Below are positions 62,754 to 64,000 of a stretch of DNA of 64,000 nucleotides, one piece after another. Source of the DNA: Herminiimonas arsenicoxydans (GTDB lineage Bacteria > Pseudomonadota > Gammaproteobacteria > Burkholderiales > Burkholderiaceae_D); assembly GCA_000026125.1 (NCBI GenBank), contig CU207211.1, positions 1,612,001-1,676,000 of the forward strand, in the 5' to 3' direction. How positions within the stretch are numbered: position 1 is the stretch's first letter; every line of letters starts with the position of its first letter. The position numbers and the translations under genes are program-made. The notes beneath the pieces were generated by a model. That model had not been told where the DNA came from and ran no database searches. It saw only the letters and a program-made list of their open reading frames with translations.

Positions 62754-64000
62754 ATGACGATACAGGCAGTTTCCTTTTTGACGCATGTCGTCAAGCGCGA
62801 CGGCAGCATCAAGCCCTTCGATGCCGGCAAGATCGAATCAGCATTGCTGCGTGCCGGCCTGGCCAGCGGTGAATTCGATGCCGGTGTGGCTAAGAATCTG
62901 AGCGCCCGGGTAGCGCTGGCGCGCATCAGCTTTCATGAGCAGGATGTACCGCATATCGAACAGATACAGGATGCGGTGGAAACTGTGCTGTTCGATACCG
63001 GCTATCGCAAAACCCTGCGCGCCTACACCGTCTATCGCGAGCAGCACCAGAAATTGCGGCGCGACCGCAAGACGCTGGTCGATGTGGAATCGTCGATGAA
63101 TGAATATCTGGATCAGCTCGACTGGCGCGTCAATGCGAACGCCAACCAGGGTTATTCGCTGGGCGGCCTGATCCTTAACGTCTCCGGCAAGGTGATCGCC
63201 AATTACTGGCTCAATCACGTCTATCCGCCGGAAGTCGGCGACGCACATCGCAATGCCGATCTGCATATCCACGATCTCGACATGCTGTCCGGTTACTGCG
63301 CCGGCTGGTCGTTGCGCATGCTGCTCACCGAGGGCTTGAATGGCGTGCCCGGCAAGGTTGAATCCAGTCCGCCCAAACACATGTCGAGCGCGATCGGGCA
63401 AATCGTCAATTTTCTCGGCACGCTGCAGAACGAATGGGCCGGTGCGCAAGCCTTCAGTTCCTTCGATACCTATATGGCGCCTTATGTGCGCAAGGACAAT
63501 CTGGATTATGTCGAGGTCAAGCAATACATCCAGGAGCTGATCTACAACCTCAACGTGCCGTCGCGCTGGGGCACACAAACGCCGTTCACCAATCTCACCT
63601 TCGACTGGGTATGCCCGGAAGATCTGCGTGTACAGGTGCCGCTGATAGGCGGCGCCGAAATGCCCTTCACCTACGGCGATTTGCAAATCGAGATGGACAT
63701 GATCAATCGCGCCTACATCGACATCATGATGACCGGCGACGCCAGGGGACGCGTGTTTACCTTTCCGATTCCGACCTACAACATCACCGAAGATTTCGAC
63801 TGGCACAGCCCGAATGCCGAGCTGCTGTTCGAGATGACGGCGCGCTACGGACTGCCCTACTTCCAGAACTTCATCAATTCGGAATTGAAGCCGAACATGA
63901 TCCGTTCGATGTGCTGCCGTCTGCAACTGGACTTGCGCGAACTGCTCAAGCGCGGCAACGGTTTATTCGGTTCCGCCGAGCAGACCGGTTCGCTCGGCGT
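62754..64000 (+). CDS. nrdD: Anaerobic ribonucleoside-triphosphate reductase NrdD, 5' part
   Basis: The first 415 codons of a gene running off the window. The N-terminus is an ATP-cone (VVKRDGSIKPFDAGKIESAL) for allosteric control, followed by the class III reductase barrel (GYSLGGLILNVSGKVIANYW; DLHIHDLDMLSGYCAGWSL; SPPKHMSSAIGQIVNFLGTL). It makes deoxynucleotides without oxygen using a glycyl radical, which would be in the missing C-terminus. The ATG at 62754 has GGGAG upstream. An activase nrdG probably follows. Confidence 0.95.
   Translation, partial: MTIQAVSFLTHVVKRDGSIKPFDAGKIESALLRAGLASGEFDAGVAKNLSARVALARISFHEQDVPHIEQIQDAVETVLFDTGYRKTLRAYTVYREQHQKLRRDRKTLVDVESSMNEYLDQLDWRVNANANQGYSLGGLILNVSGKVIANYWLNHVYPPEVGDAHRNADLHIHDLDMLSGYCAGWSLRMLLTEGLNGVPGKVESSPPKHMSSAIGQIVNFLGTLQNEWAGAQAFSSFDTYMAPYVRKDNLDYVEVKQYIQELIYNLNVPSRWGTQTPFTNLTFDWVCPEDLRVQVPLIGGAEMPFTYGDLQIEMDMINRAYIDIMMTGDARGRVFTFPIPTYNITEDFDWHSPNAELLFEMTARYGLPYFQNFINSELKPNMIRSMCCRLQLDLRELLKRGNGLFGSAEQTGSLG

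Noticed and set aside
62838..63926. 362-codon frame antisense to nrdD
   Set aside because: The plus strand encodes unmistakable NrdD motifs over the same bases.

Overview
The window reads as chromosome of a betaproteobacterium close to Herminiimonas, Janthinobacterium or Minibacterium (Oxalobacteraceae). That placement is inferred from the moderate GC content, the gene content and the protein sequences; no marker gene such as 16S rRNA is present. I see no tRNA, rRNA, CRISPR array, transposase or phage gene. Apart from one dispersed-repeat-like intergenic region the DNA looks like core chromosome.

Layout. 1-5 kb: start of a heavy-metal P-type ATPase, divergent from a PbrR/CadR-like MerR regulator over a shared operator, then a Gcw_chp outer-membrane protein, an OsmC protein and a DUF3300 lipoprotein with a repeat-rich tail. 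5-13.5 kb: complete high-affinity potassium operon kdpFABCDE on the minus strand, with an extra 30-codon ORF in front of kdpF. 13.5-23 kb: peptide deformylase, an unknown small gene, a formylglycine-generating-enzyme-like protein, a diguanylate cyclase, penicillin-binding protein 1A, and a two-gene NitT/TauT-type ABC transporter without a binding protein.

23-43 kb is a microaerobic/anaerobic island: ferredoxin fdxA, the oxygen sensor fnr, cbb3 oxidase (ccoNOQP) with its maturation genes (ccoG, ccoH, ccoI, ccoS and a SafE-like protein), two tandem hemN-type genes, nnrS, the nitrate sensor pair narXL, an unusual HMA-domain protein and mobB. 43-56 kb: nitrate respiration, with narK1, narK2, narGHJI, a parvulin isomerase and a chemoreceptor in one direction, interrupted by a small inverted gene. 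56-59.5 kb: nsrR divergent from quinol-type NO reductase norB plus a DUF2249 protein. 59.5-62.2 kb: bioF-bioH-bioC. The window ends inside nrdD, anaerobic ribonucleotide reductase.

The unifying theme from 23 kb onward is oxygen and nitrogen-oxide control. Perfect or near-perfect FNR boxes (TTGAY-N4-RTCAA) lie before ccoN, both hemN genes, nnrS/narX, the HMA gene, norB and nrdD. For five minus-strand genes a -10 hexamer lies exactly 22 bp from the box, which strongly supports real class II promoters. A different 16-bp palindrome, TAGTC-N6-GACTA, occurs near narG and near mobB, with a degenerate copy near narK1. Its 7-2-7 geometry makes it a candidate NarL site with altered specificity. norB adds an NsrR-like operator and nrdD adds tandem NrdR boxes. 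No nitrite reductase is present in the window.
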